A stretch of DNA of 64,000 bases, taken from positions 22,825-86,824 of the forward strand of contig JASAMV010004486.1 of assembly GCA_030248065.1 (NCBI GenBank), given 5' to 3'. Made by a program: the position numbers and the translations under genes. The notes below the pieces were generated by a model. The model did no database searches, was not told the origin of the DNA, and saw only the letters and a program-made list of their open reading frames with translations. Positions 1-12,725 of the stretch are shown here, piece by piece (position 1 is the stretch's first letter; each line of letters opens with the position of its first letter). This stretch comes from Rhynchonema sp. JSB1_4 (lineage: Eukaryota; Nematoda; Chromadorea; Monhysterida; Xyalidae).

Positions 1-143
1 CAATATTCATATCAAAATCAGAATTTAGAAACGTAACAGCGCACAGCGATCAACTCATGGCAGTACCATCATTTTTCCATGATTTCGCTCTGAGCTAGGG
101 TCGCTACAAAGAGATGGTACTGTACGACCAAGTCCATAAAAGA

Positions 144-3100
144 TCAATTTGAAGTTTCAGCCTGGGGCAAGAGGGTTTCGTTCTGTCCCATGTATCTGGC
201 CTTGAAATCTTCAAAGTCGTCTTCCTTGTCCTCCTCTTTGTCAAAAACCGAGTAGATGGTCAGTAAGTGGCGATGTTTGACCTCCAACGGATCCAATGGT
301 CTGTCGCCCCAGCAGTACGACAGTGGAACACCTGTGATCGGAACTATGTTTGTATAGGTGAGATTGGTACGGGACTCGGATTTCGGATTGCAAGTTTGGG
401 CAACAGAGAAATTCAGGTCCATCACGATCGCCTAGCCCGGGTGTGAATCGGTTCAGCTTAGTCATGGAATCGAAGTTGCATAACGAGCGGTCCTCACTTA
501 AATACGGAGTGCCGAGATCCGTAGCAAGTCGAATAAGTGCGATTCGATCACCAAATTTGATAGCGCCTTAAGAATCGACAAAATAACTACTGGTTGTCAG
601 CATCGGGATTGGTGTCTAGCATTCAGGCCCAGGATGCAACGCGCACAGTAGATTGGTTTATGACAGTTTAAAGGCACCGCGACGGAACAACAAAATGACA
701 TCGTCGTGGACCGCCGGGCAACAGTCACCTCTTCACTAGGTATACCGTTATAGACCCAACCAACAAAATACACCCACCAATAATTAGTACCACCAGAATG
801 CCAACTAGCGGGAAGAAATAGGTCGATAGTCGAAATATGAGTGGCGTGTTTGGATCTCCGTAGATGCCAACGTCAGGCTGTCGGGGGTCTTGCCAGGCTT
901 CGAGCTGCAAACAACACAGTTGTATATCTTTTCTGCAGATTTGAATTGATATACAGCACATACTGTATGTGGGGATACGTTTTTATTTTTCCGGAAATTT
1001 TTCCAAGTGGCAACTTTTGGGAAAAACACGGTTTTTTTTTCAAAAATTCCCGAAATATTTTCATGGATTACGAAAGGATGTTGTCAAAACTAATGTAAAT
1101 CGGTGCTAAACAGTTTAAAACGAGCACTTTTTAATCTCCAAGTGCATTTTAGCATGTTTCAGGCCATTTCCCGACAAAATTTTCTCCAAAACAGGCGTTT
1201 TTGGACCATGGATATCCTTAAGTACTGGAAAAATATTCGGAAGAAAACGTTTTTTTTTCGAAAAAAACGGTTTTTTTCCAAAAACATATTTTGCGGAAAA
1301 ATACGCAAGTATAGCTCAAAAACATCAGCTTAATACTAGTCTTAGCATGGATTCTTAGGCTCAACGGTCAACGCGATTTCCCACACGGATCAATTGCAAA
1401 AACCGACCCCGGTGTAATTGGCACAACTATCGTTGGCAGCCATTCTGTACATCCTGTACGGTTTGTAGATCACCGACCCCAACGCCACACCGAATGCACA
1501 AACAACGGACACAGCCAATCCAACATAGGCGCCGTGCTTGTTGGCTCGGGGGAACAACAGACCCAGGAAGAATAGACCGACCAGAGGGCCAGCGCACGAA
1601 CCAATTAGGGTGAAGGCGGCCTGCGACAGGGTTGTTGATTTGAAAAAGGTGGTCGTTAATAAAAAAATGAAAAGGCAAGTAATTTTTCTCAACCATTATT
1701 TGGTCTTACTGGAAATGAAGCGGTAGCTGAAAATTAGCCTGGTCTTTTTCCTGCCGTAGCATCGTGATATTGCATCACCAGTGGTTATTGTTGGGCTCAG
1801 GATCCCCACAATTCCTTTTGTAAACGACGCTTAGTATGAGCCCGATTTGAGGGTCAACGAAACTTTTTGAAGTCCCAATCGCGCGAAAACGCGTTATCGT
1901 GTTATATGAAGCAAAATTTGCTCAGCCAAGGCAAGTTGCGAGTTATGTTTCTCAGAAATAAACTCCGATTTGAGTTCACAATTGAACTGACCTGGTCAAG
2001 TTCAGTGGGTGAGGGCAAAACATTCTCACATTAATTTTCAATCAAAAATCTAGTCACCAGACGCAGTGTCCATTGAAAGCCAACTAACAGCAATAATGCC
2101 CCCCATCGGTCCGGCCAGAAACGCGAGTCCTGTTCCAACCACACCGAACGTCAAAACGAGGCACTTGTTCAGCAGCGTTTTCTTGTCCTCCGTCCATCTG
2201 TGCTAAAATTATGACCCGCATACAGTGAGTTTAGTTGCCATGACTTTCAGGCAGTGAAACATCAGCTTGCCTGATATCTGGCGCTGAAAAAATCCTGCCA
2301 GCAGACGGCCGCCTGTGAGTTGATGCCCGATGAGACCGAACTCAATGTGGAACTGAACAGACACGCCAGGAACAGACCTGGCAGACCCGGGATGGTACCT
2401 GAAACATTAGGTATTCAATACATTGGTCCTCAATCGCGGGAAACAAGCGATTTTTACATCAGGATTTATGTTCGGATGAGGTCTACATTGGCCATGTGCC
2501 GGCAGCCTAGCCGGATGAGCGTTTCTCTCACGCACGTGCTTTAGCAGATATGATTTGCCTTTCACCCGCGTCACTTACTATTCTCGGACCCCTCAAAAAC
2601 GGCGCTCATAACTCACGCAGCGTCCGCACGGCAAACACAATGACCAATTGGTCGCCTTTGTACTCGTTTGTGTCCAAGTAGTCACAAATCGGATAGAAGT
2701 AGGCCAACATGATGACGCCGATGAAGCACGCAATTGAGCCGAGAATCACGAAACCCGGGATTGTGATCGCCGCTACGGCACTGCAAATTGAAGTTCATTT
2801 TTGTGCGATCTCTGCTCACGACCAAGACATGTATTTTTGGCTGAAATCAGGTCTACTGTAATTGATTAAGACCTGATGGGCAGCTCTGGAGTGAAATGGG
2901 GCTGGGCCTGAATACGTTTCTTCCTCAATTCCCAGCATTCATTCCAAACGCACTTCGACCGCCATCTAACCGTGAAGCATTCAATGTGGGCATCGAGCAG
3001 TAGCGTTGGATGGCCATCTGGTTCAGACCGTATAGCGACATCCACATGGAGAACGCGCCGAGGGTTGATGCCCAGCCGGAATTGTACTGGAAACCGTGTG

Positions 3101-5976
3101 AATTGTATGCTTTTTTGGAAAAGCGCATTGAATCGTGCATTGTGGAAACACTGGAACAATGGAAAAGCATTGTGCTTTTTATACGTATCCGTTTTCAGTC
3201 GGCAAACGGGCGGTGCATCAGGTGATCATCAATGCGATATTGCACGAGAAAGACCACGCCGATCGATATCGAGCTTGTTGACTGGACACGGCTCCGTCAC
3301 GCGCGATCTTGCATTTTAGGTTTATTGAGATTTAGCGGCGTTGCGAATTTCGAACAGCGTAAAAGTTGGCCCCGGTCGAAACAAATTTCACGCTGGCAGG
3401 AAACACCACAGTCGCTGGTTCTCTCCACACCCTTGATACAAAATCAAGTTTGCAAAAATCAATACAAAAATGCATGATGCAAGTTTGATGTCGGCCCAGC
3501 CCAAGTTCAGTGTTGTCCTACCGTTGCCCATCGTAACTTGGGCGATTCGATGCCACGGTGCCATATTGTAAATTTTTAAATTCACTGCCGTGCACCAGAA
3601 TACGCTCCACAGTTAATGTCCACGCCTAAACCGTAAACAATTAACAAACGCGCAGTTCTGACACATTGCACACCGCTGCCTGGCAAGCTGCGTTGTTTGT
3701 GTTTGCTGTCCGAATATTTCAACAGTTGATTTACGAGTTTAGACGATGGGTGTACCTCACTGCGATTTGGGAAATTTCTATATCACAACGAGCAAGGCTA
3801 AGGTGCCATAATCGAAGCAGATGGCACCCGACCAGATGACCCTGTTCACGGTAGCTCTTCGGTGTCGGCAAGCGTCTGGGGTGCTGAAGGCCAGCCAACC
3901 GGCATGTGGGGGGGGGCGCTTACCAGCTGTGCGATTTCGCGTCCGGACTGCGGATTGATTCTGTCGTGCCCCTTCCACTTTATACTACTTTCGCAGCACA
4001 ATCCCTACTTTTTGCCACACATCCAGGGTTGGATTAAAAAATATTTATTATCGAACTTTTTAAAAAAAAAACGTTTAAAAATTTAACGAAAAAAATGAAA
4101 AAAGAATAAAAAAGTGGACTTACATTCTAAAATTTTAAAATAAAAAAAGTGGCTAACTTTTTTAAAAAAAATTTTTTTTACAAAATTGTTTTACTTTTTT
4201 TTAATCCAACCCTGCACACATCACACCAGGAACGGTATATACCTGAAACGGGTTCGGACTCCAGTTCGTCAGCGGTTGAAAGCGACCCAATTCTGCGGCG
4301 GTGTTCCAAACGTTGTCTATACCACCCGAGTCCGAAACTCCTTTGACAATCATGATAATCACACCAGCGTACATGAATAGTGCCTGAAACAGGGATGGAA
4401 GGTGTGAGGTCAGGTCCAAGTGTGAGACTCAGGCAAATCGGCTGAAAATTGCGATGATATGCGCTTACCTGAAGTGTATCGGCCCAGACAACGGCTTTCA
4501 GGCCGCCGATGGTTGTGTAAAGCGTACAAAGAGCACCAATTGCCTGAATTATTTCTCACATTTCTTATTATTCATGGTTCGTGAAACGGCACACAAACTT
4601 CATAAAACCGCGACCAACCAAAATGAATGGCCAGGTCGGCTCCCCGCTGACCCCAGCCAGTGCGACGGCAGGCGCGTATAGCACAACGGCCATGTAGAAC
4701 TGTGTGTTGATCAGGAACACAGCTGCAGCTAGACGTCTGAAATCTTGTGAAGAACAAACTGTGGCTCAACGAATTAGGCGAAAGCTAGATTAGCTAGCTC
4801 AGCGAAGTGCAGTGTATTTATTAGATCCAATGGTAGTCAGCTGTGTACTTCGCGTATAAGACTTCATCCGTGCCCGTTTGTGTATTATACCTGAGAACGA
4901 GTGATCCGAATCTGTGCTCAAAGTATTCGTACACGCTCACTGGCTGCAGACGGTAGAAGATCGGAATGAAGAACACACCACTCACAGCTAACGTCACCGC
5001 GCCCGAACAGTAGTAGATCCAGAATAACAGACCTGGAATGCTGCGTATGAAGCAGAGACATATTGACTCGAACTGCTAAAATGAAGACATGGCAACAAAA
5101 GTGCCGAATCTCCACAAAACGGCAGTAAATCGACTTTTCGATCACTGTCTTGTCCGCTTTGCAGGTTTCCTGGACAGTACATCCTACTGTAAAGCCAAAT
5201 CATATTTATACATAGGCGTTAGACTAAGTTCGTGTGTGGACCAATGGTACAGTCGTCAACCGAAGTGGTCAACTGTGTCGTCCAGCCATAAATTACACAT
5301 GTGAGGGTTGACAATAAGAGTAGACGATCCTCAGTTGACACGATCTATATGTACTGTATGTGGTGAGGTGAGCCATGTAGAATGACTAGGATGAACAGCA
5401 TAAGATTGGGCCGACCTCTTTGATAGACCTCGGCTGGCGTGCCCAGCATGGTGACCCCGGACAGGAACGTGGTCACCAACGACAGGGCGACGGGCACAAT
5501 TGGCATCTGACGACCGCCCAGCAGAAAATCTAAAGTGGCCGTCGATGTGGTGCTGGAAGAATGTTGTTGTGTGTGTGTGTTGTTGCAGTTCGTTCATGTT
5601 TGCACAGGTATACTGTATAATTATACGCAGTTCGTGTATGTTCTTGTGTGGACTTCCGACAGGTGCACCCACCACCCGTCTGTGAAAGAAAGGCAGGCTC
5701 GACGTAAACGGTCAACCAAAAAGCGCATATTGCGATACTAGTCATATTCCACAATATTCCTCCTCTTCAGCCGTATTCCGCAAACGCAGCTACTGTGTAT
5801 AACTTATTCAACCTCTAAATCCAAGTTCATTGACACTCAACTGACCCCTTCTGCTTGTGTCGTCTCTCGGTGAGCCAGGCACGAATGGCGTAGTAGATTC
5901 CAACCCCAACCGACAGACCGAGGAACAGTGCGAAGATGATGTAATCCAACAGCACGAAACCACCTTCTTCCTTCAT
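144..5976 (-). CDS. SLC5-family sodium-coupled solute transporter (multivitamin/monocarboxylate type)
   Basis: Thirteen exons join in phase to about 641 aa, close to the 610-640 aa usual for SLC5A6/A8/A12. Exons (5' to 3'): 5976-5846, 5552-5416, 5032-4891, 4736-4619, 4543-4469, 4383-4243, 3086-2971, 2780-2617, 2398-2271, 2202-2089, 1620-1408, 904-746, 431-144. The ATG at 5976 opens an extracellular stub followed by the first membrane helix. Family signatures in order are [58 protein letters not shown], the [13 protein letters not shown] helix and [10 protein letters not shown]. These fix the family. Members couple Na+ entry to uptake of small organic anions or vitamins across the plasma membrane; the substrate here cannot be told. 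The acidic cytosolic tail ([10 protein letters not shown]) ends in a stop at 144. One intron (2270-2203) has a GC donor. The last-exon boundary is the least certain. Confidence 0.92.
3570..3780. repeat. Short inverted-repeat element, family A, copy 1
   Basis: A roughly 210 bp element in the intron between SLC5 exons 6 and 7. It starts near AAATTTTTAAATTC and ends near GAAATTTCTA, with an internal segment ending TTAATGTCCACG and an inverted partner. Two better preserved copies lie at 10587-10809 and 12367-12584. It has no coding capacity and behaves like a MITE. Confidence 0.7.
4023..4215. repeat. AT-rich MITE with CAGGGTTGGATTAAA termini
   Basis: A 193 bp element in an SLC5 intron. The left end CAGGGTTGGATTAAAAAA is mirrored by TTTTTTTAATCCAACCCTG at the right end; the middle is A/T homopolymer-rich. 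The element at 17473-18178 has related ends (CAGGGTTGAAAAA and TTTGAAACAACCCTG). Confidence 0.75.
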
Positions 5977-6000
5977 TCTTGCACAAGTAGTTGAGCAGTA

Positions 6001-7092
6001 TCGCTATAATCAGCTATATTTTTGGAAATTTAGAAACAATGAATAATGTTCTCCCCCCATTGTCTTGTTGACGGAAAACGTTGTTTTGGGTAACGATAAC
6101 ACAACGAGAATGTTCTTGCATGCTATATAATGTTTAGAAGCACGCGTTTCTGTAACACAAGTCCTGTTGGTCAACGTCTATCTGTGTGATAAACACCTTT
6201 TCGGCTTATCATTTATGTGCAACAACCGCGTGCGGCGAAGGGCTGTTCTTAAGTTTGTTTCTTGTGGGTTCTGTTTACGCCCCGAAGATAGTAAACAGGT
6301 TTAAGTGCGTCATGCGTTATTCTAGTGCCAGTGATACAGACATTACAGATCGCACGAGCATTGGGCACCAAAATTTTACGACGTTTTCAGCTGGACCTGA
6401 ACAGACTTTCTTCGTTCTTGCACATGTTACCCGACGAAACAGAACGCTGAAAAAGCTGCTCGGGCACTCGAAAACAGGTTGGGTGGTCTTGTTCCCAGAC
6501 TGGTTGCAAGGCAAAAAGACGTTCCAAGCGTGCAGGCACTCGTTCTTGGATGAATCGAGGTCCAATTGACACTCAGAATGCCAACACAGACTGACAGGCC
6601 CTAAAATTGTCATGTTACAAGGTTTCATCTTGTCATCCAAATAGGCCAAACCCAATTGCGGCCATTAGGACAAAGCCGACCATAAAAACAACAAGCCGCA
6701 AACAAAGCACAAAAAACTGGGGTACACATCGCTGCACCGCTGGGCTGCGCGGGCATGCTAATTTAGGATTACCACCGTCTTTGTTGGTGACGGACATGCA
6801 TTCATTTCAAGGCTATGGTCTGTTTCCGAGATTGTTTAGAGTTTAGCGCATGAACAAGCAAGGCAAAAGATTCTTTAAGCCAAGAAAATTATGCACACGT
6901 CATGATAAGCTGTTTTCGCAGTATCAGGAAGAACACGGGGAAGCTGATTTTCTTGTGAATCGAATTACGTACAAAACTTAAAGATGAGCATGACAAGCCT
7001 GTCGTGTTTTTTTCCGAAACGGTAATATCAAGTTTTTTTAGACTGAACAAAGGCTACGATGTTGTGTATATGACGATAACAACAAGGACAAG
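6001..7092. other. Intergenic region between SLC5 start and EGF-like gene
   Basis: This stretch holds the upstream region of the minus-strand SLC5 gene. A Cys-rich open frame on the minus strand (6317-6655) has no signal peptide, no recognisable domain and no clear splice context, so I do not call it a gene. No RNA gene was seen. Confidence 0.4.
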
Positions 7093-8300
7093 ATGAGACT
7101 ATTTCTTGTGCCGCTGGTTTTCTTTAACAATGATAAAATTCACTTTCCTTGGCCTGACTTTCAACACTCGAAGTTGCCGCCTTACGTAATTGACATTAAA
7201 CTGCCGGAAATTGAAACGGCGGTTAATGGGTCGTGCAAAAACAACGGAACTGCTGTTAAAATTGGCGCAAGGTTTGTTTGGCGGGATAATGTGTTCGACC
7301 ACATTACTGATTATTCCCAGTTTCCATTATTAGTTATAGGAAGTTTTTTGTTTTGTGGTCATGCTGGAAATTCATGATTTAGAGACAAGCTTGACGAGAT
7401 TAGCTGGTCTTCAAGCTCGTAGGACCCTGTCGCTAACGTGTGGTGTGCTGTGTTGGCAAAATTACAATTCGTGTGGCGACTCTGTTATATAGAAACTCGC
7501 CAGTTTGCTGAAGCGTGCGGCTTTTTCCACCCAACGCTCAACTGAACTCTTCATACACTCCATTTCGTGAATTCTACCCACAGATTTTTCAGTCAGTTCG
7601 CTAGACTCTCTGTTCCACGCAGCTGAATTGATTTTCGCCCCGATTCGCTACCGATTTTTGTGACGCACGCATGTTTTGGGAATTTACGCACTGAGTTGGA
7701 GAGCGTAATCAAATACACTGTTGCGCAACCGCCCCCGGTGGCGCTTTCGAGAATTTGGGCCAATATGGCACATCCATGCGCAGGGTCGCCTGTCGCTGCC
7801 TTCCCAACTGGACAGGGCCTCGTTGTGAGCGAATCGTTTGCGAAGACAACGGAGATCCCAGCCCCGACCATCAGTCCTGTTTCTGCAGGTCAGAAGGCGT
7901 GTGTTTGTGTGTCATGTTACATTTTCGTTGGATGTATACGCTGCTTTCAGTCTTGGGTTTGCGTCCAATCGATGTACCATATCTCTCCAAATATATGTGT
8001 GTACACATTCAGGTTTCCGTATAAAGGGCTCTACTGCGAGCGAAACGCCAGCGCAATGCCGGTGAACTTTTGGCAGGTTCGCGCAGCAGCACGGTGATAT
8101 ATGCTATAAATTTTAGCATAGTTTTGAAAAGAAACGATTGTTTTAGTACCAAACATTAATTGTTCTGCTGATTGATCTGCACATGACTGCCTTTCTGTTG
8201 ACAGGTTCCTGCTGTGATACTTTCCGTTGGCGTTTTGTGGTCCATGATAGCGGTAACGGCTTTGGTTTGTGAGCAGGTTCGTATGTGGAGCACCCATTGA
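7093..8300 (+). CDS. Small EGF-like single-pass membrane protein
   Basis: Proposed exons are 7093-7254, 7752-7888, 8013-8076 and 8205-8300, all phase-compatible, giving about 152 aa. The last three are well supported. They encode an EGF C-terminus (CRCLPNWTGPRCE), a second EGF-like unit (CEDNGDPSPDHQSCFC joined to RFPYKGLYCE across the intron at 7889-8012), a linker with an N-glycosylation site, and one membrane helix (VPAVILSVGVLWSMIAVTALV) before the stop at 8300. The first exon, starting ATG with a hydrophobic MRLFLVPLVFF and containing SCKNNGTA, would supply the first EGF cysteine. It relies on a weak GTTAAA donor. I infer a cell-surface protein with an outward EGF region. Its role is unknown. 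The acceptor of exon 2 lies in a dispersed repeat. Confidence 0.55.
7590..7766. repeat. Fragment of dispersed repeat family B
   Basis: Segments near GAATTTACGCACTGAGTTGG and GCGCTTTCGAGAATTTGGGC match the element at 12036-12318, and in reverse orientation part of 15500-15620. The right edge supplies the splice acceptor and first bases of the EGF-coding exon. Confidence 0.6.
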
Positions 8301-10586
8301 CAGCCATGGTGGCGTAAATATATGTTTTCACCGATTCACTGCTGCTTATTGACAGTATCAAAAGAATTGCCCGAGAACTTGTCAAGAACGGCGTGGTTTA
8401 TTTTCTACAACGGTGATTCCCGACGTACATTCCTTTGTTGGAAACTCGGGAAGCTCGGAGCTGACGAATATGTTACTTATCAAAATCAAAAGATAGTTCC
8501 ACTCTGCTAACTTTAAATATAATATGGATGTGCCAAACCTAAATATCATTCAAAAAGTTTACGAAATCCGGGCGCTCTTACCTCTTGTGCTACCATGACG
8601 TGTTAAAAATTTCTGCTTTATCTTTCTTTCAGATTTCGGGCAAAGTCAGCACAACTTGAATGATTTGAGATATCAAAAATTGCGTTTTCTCGTTCACGAA
8701 GTTTCGGTATACCTGATCAGGTATACCAAACTGGGACATTGGCCACATTGGGCAAGGGCTACTTATTGAGACCAAGTTGTATCTGAGTGGAACTAACACC
8801 TCTTTAGACGTTACGTGCCAGAAATGTCTAGCAATCTACATACCAAATTTATACATAATTCAGATGTGCGTGCGCGGGAGTCATTGTCGTCGCGGCTTAA
8901 GATGCCAATCAATGAGCACACGCATCGAAATATGTGCCTGTCTATGTCGAAGAAGCAAACTGGCAGACGCGAACAAATCCACGCGCAGATTTATACAGTT
9001 TCGAAGTCGTGCCGCAAAAGTCAGCACGAGCGCTGCTGAATTTGTCTGACACGTTAGGTATAAGCACATTACAATGTGCAGTTTCATCCTAAATAAAGAG
9101 AAAAACATTTCTTTTAGTTTTGAATGTTCGTTTTGTCATGCTGAATTGCCTCGCTGAACTTTTTATTATTAGTCCGAATAATTTTATCAATGTTCGCGGA
9201 CACATACAGTACTGCGCGTACCGTAGCTCGCGGTGACGCAACAGAAAATCTAGTCGGATCTTTTTTGGCTCTCGGTCAATCTTTTTGTCTGTTGACGACT
9301 TTGCTGGCCGGAAATATTTTATTTGTAATACATACACATGTCTCCACTGCGTTGTATATCGTATCGTAATCGTATCACAAGTACTGTATGAAACGGGAGC
9401 ACGGACAAAACAGCGGACGGGACAAAACTGCGCAGACAAAACAGTGGGAAACAAAACAGCCGGTTTCCATCATGTGTTTGGCTACCGCCAGAGTTTCCGC
9501 ACGTAAAGCCTTAATTGGATCTATTTTTTCTAGACCAATCCAAGACATAGCCAAAATGCTTCAGGTCAAAGTACTAACGACTAAAATATCGTACTTTTGG
9601 GATGTTTTTTGGGTTGTTTTAGCATGTTTGAATTCGGATGGTCATAACTGGATTCAAACAAGGTCGAAGAATTTGGCAAAATACTCATCAAGAAAGTCGC
9701 TATGTACTATGTCGCTATGTCTTGAAAGGACCCCATTTTCCGCTTGCAACACCCAGGGCTCTTAAGCGGAACGGTTCCACTCAAAGCCTCCAGGGACTCT
9801 AATTGGATGTTTTCTTTTCTTGTTCGAGGCCCATTTTCAACCAATTTCGACTTAGAGCCCCTGTTGCTCAAAGTGGAAAGCACCAGCATCTTCTATGTAC
9901 GTACATATACATTGGGCTTGGACTTAGGCTTGGGGTTGAGCTGAGGCCTGCAGATTGTCCCCTACAAACATCTCATTGTTTGGCGGCTGTTCTTTCGTCC
10001 CCTGCTGTTTTGTCCGCAACACACATGCGTGGTTGGATACCGTATGTAATTGCATTTGACACGCTCAGTTGTAGGAGCTGCTGGAGATTAGATTTTTGGC
10101 CATAATATTATCAAAGACGATTCCGTTCATTGACTTTCGATTAATTTGCTGGAGCTTTGAATACACGTCGCTGACGTAAGTCAATATCAGAAAGAGGAAG
10201 ACTGAAAAAGATCGTTAAAAAATTCACCAAGGATGATGCGAGAGTGGTGTTGCGTTTCATTTGATTGGAGATTGCCATATGCTGATTATGTACTGTGACT
10301 TTTGTAAACTCATTAACATAACCAGTGCTGCCTTAGCTGTAAATTTATAATAAATAGGTATTACGGTAATGAATTTCGAAGAAACGTAATGTACGTTTAC
10401 GTAGGTATACATATGCAGTACCTATTCAAGCTTGGCCTTGTGTTCAAGAATTATTGAAGCTGCGTAGGCATCACGCAACGCCTATACAGGGTGGTCACCC
10501 ACATTGACTAATTAAAACTGTACATTGTGACGTATGTAGAAGGTATTAATCTGCAGCGTCTTTTCTTGACTGCAGAGTTATTTTCT

Positions 10587-10809
10587 AAATTTCCAAATTC
10601 GCTGCCGCACAGCAAAACACGGCCCATAGTTAATGTCACGTTCTAAACCCGAACGCCAACCACGCGCAGATCTGAAACATTGCGTCTGGCCGGCTGGCAA
10701 GCTGCACGTGTGGCTGTTGCCCGAATCTTTCAAAACTTGACTTTCGGGTTTAGAACTTGACATTAACTATGGGGCGTATTTTACTGTGCGGCAGCGAATT
10801 TAGAAATTT
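10587..10809. repeat. Short inverted-repeat element, family A, copy 2
   Basis: About 223 bp. The terminal AAATTTCCAAATTCGCTGCC is mirrored by GGCAGCGAATTTAGAAATTT. Internal inverted segments (CCCATAGTTAATGTCACGTT against AACTTGACATTAACTATGGG) make it almost fully self-complementary. Non-coding MITE. Confidence 0.85.
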
Positions 10810-10924
10810 ACCATACCTGTTTGATAGAGAAGACACAAATCCGATCAAGCAGGCGTTTTCTGCCTTTGCTCGCACGTAATATTTTTCTTTCGCATTGTGA
10901 CGAATGAGAACAAGGTGAACTACA

Positions 10925-11165
10925 GTGTACCTTATACTCTGGCAATATTTTTGGGAGAAATTTTGCAAACGCGTTGCCTGATCCGTAAAGCGCACGCAGT
11001 TCGCGCAGCCAGCTGAGCTTCGTAGGATTTCGCAAATAACCTCGTTAGGGTTAGACTTGTGTGTTGAGTGGCTGGCAGTCACGTGACCCCTGCAGCTAAC
11101 ACACGCGGATGCGCTTTACGGATCAGGCAACGCGTTTTGAAAAGTTTCTCCCAAGAGAATTGTCC
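10925..11165. repeat. Palindromic element, family C, copy 1
   Basis: Ends TTGGGAGAAATTTTGCAAAC and GAAAAGTTTCTCCCAAGAGA flank GCGTTGCCTGATCCGTAAAG and its reverse complement. A shorter, cleaner copy sits at 19163-19321 inside another foldback element. Confidence 0.8.
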
Positions 11166-11499
11166 GAGTTATACAGGTGTTCGTTCCTGACTGCTCACCA
11201 AGAAAGCCGATTTTAGAAACGAAGGCATACCACCGGCCATCAGATACATTTACGTCGCGGACAAAATGGCCAAAATAATGCTGATCACAATCGTGCTTTT
11301 CTGCTTAGTCGTTGCTGGACTGTCGACTGGCGGTAGGCACTTGGCATTACGAATTTACATACATCGTACCTGGCGAATTTACGTGCAGTTCCGGGTGTTG
11401 CAGCAGATTAGCGTGTTAGCTGTTTAGCGGATTAGCGGGTTGCGGAATATAGGGCCTGCTTTATACGCATGCTTTTCCATTTATTGTGCAACGATTCAG

Positions 11500-11645
11500 T
11501 CTCGGGGCACAGGCCATTCAGGCACGGCCGATTCAGGCCCAACTGGAGCCTAAGCCTGAATCGGCCGGCCTGAAAAACTGGGCCTCAATGGGTCGGGCCT
11601 GACCTTCCGGTCCTGAAAAGTCGCGGAATATTATCCGTTCACAAT
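11500..11645. repeat. Dispersed repeat family D with TTAGGC-like units, copy 1
   Basis: A run of GGCCTGAA/GATTCAGGCC words with an internal GAGCCTAAGCCTGAATCGG. It matches 23160-23310 and 42318-42497, which share the GCCTAAGCCTA core and the closing AAGTCG(C/T)GGAATA. Confidence 0.7.
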
Positions 11646-12035
11646 GGAAATTTGAAAAAAGGGATTAGCGAGTCTGCTCATGCGCGCCCGCTGACCCGCT
11701 AACCCGGCCGTAACAACAGCGTCGATTTGACGGAGAAGGGAAACATGTCAAAATACGTTCCTAAACATAATGTTTCTACAGTTTTCATACACGTGCACCT
11801 GTTTACAGACACCAACGGCCGTGCGAAGCGTCGCGGTATGTTTTTCTCGGGTGCGAACAGCCGACAGCGACAAGTGCATCAAATGTTGCGACAGCGTTAT
11901 CGCGAGGCAAAGTCGAAGACGTATCCGACCAGTGATGACAAGGTGTTGATGGCACTGTTTGAACGACGCTGGGGGTTGGGACTGGGATAAAGTAGTAGCA
12001 CAGTTTATTTGGTGATTGCAAGGAGGACACAATGG

Positions 12036-12318
12036 CTCAAATTCTCGAAAGCGCAACCGCCGCGCGGGGGGTGGTTGCGCCCCCCCCCGAATTCAATGAA
12101 TGATGAATTCATTGATTCAATCAACCAATGATGACAAATTCCAGCTGGCTGACCTGAATTCGTTGCGTGCTCACGCGAACAGCAGCGTTTTTTAACGTAC
12201 GCATGTTTTGTTTGGGAGTACAAACAGAATTTACGCACCGAGCTGGAGAGCGTAAGATATATCCAACACACGGTTGCGCAACCCCCTCCCCTCGCGCTTT
12301 TGAGAATTTGGGCAAATA
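12036..12318. repeat. Inverted-repeat element, family B, full copy
   Basis: The left end AAATTCTCGAAAGCGCAACC is mirrored by GCGCAACCCCCTCCCCTCGC and TTTTGAGAATTT at the right. Related fragments occur at 7590-7766 and, inverted, at 15500-15620. Confidence 0.75.
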
Positions 12319-12366
12319 TCAATAAGAAGCGTTGAACCTCTGCTGGAGCGGTATTGATTCGGTTAG

Positions 12367-12725
12367 GTACAGCAAATTTCTAAATTCATTGCCGTGCACT
12401 AAAATACGCCCCATAGTTAATGTCCGCGTCTGAACCCGAACGCCAACCACGCACAGTTCTGAAACATTGCGCGCAGGAAAGGTGCGTGTGTGTTTGCCGT
12501 CCGAATGTTTTAAGAGTTGATTTTCGGGTTTAGATTTTGGACACTAACTATGGGGCGCACCTCACTGCACGGCAACGAATTCGCTGCCGTGCGTCGAGGT
12601 ACGCCCCATGGTTAGTGTCCAGATCTAGACCCGATAATCAACATCTGAAACATTCGGTGTGCTCAAATGTTTCACAACGAGGCGGTTAGCGTTAGGGTTT
12701 GACGTGGACATTAACTACTGTGCAT
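12367..12725. repeat. Inverted-repeat element, family A, copy 3 plus tandem partial copy
   Basis: A full copy (12367-12584) runs from AAATTTCTAAATTCATTGCC to CACGGCAACGAATTC and is followed directly by a second, degraded unit (CGCTGCCGTGCGTCGAGG to about 12725). Confidence 0.75.

Noticed and set aside
6317..6655. Cys-rich minus-strand open frame
   Set aside because: No signal peptide, no splice partners and an equally long frame on the plus strand; insufficient evidence for a gene.
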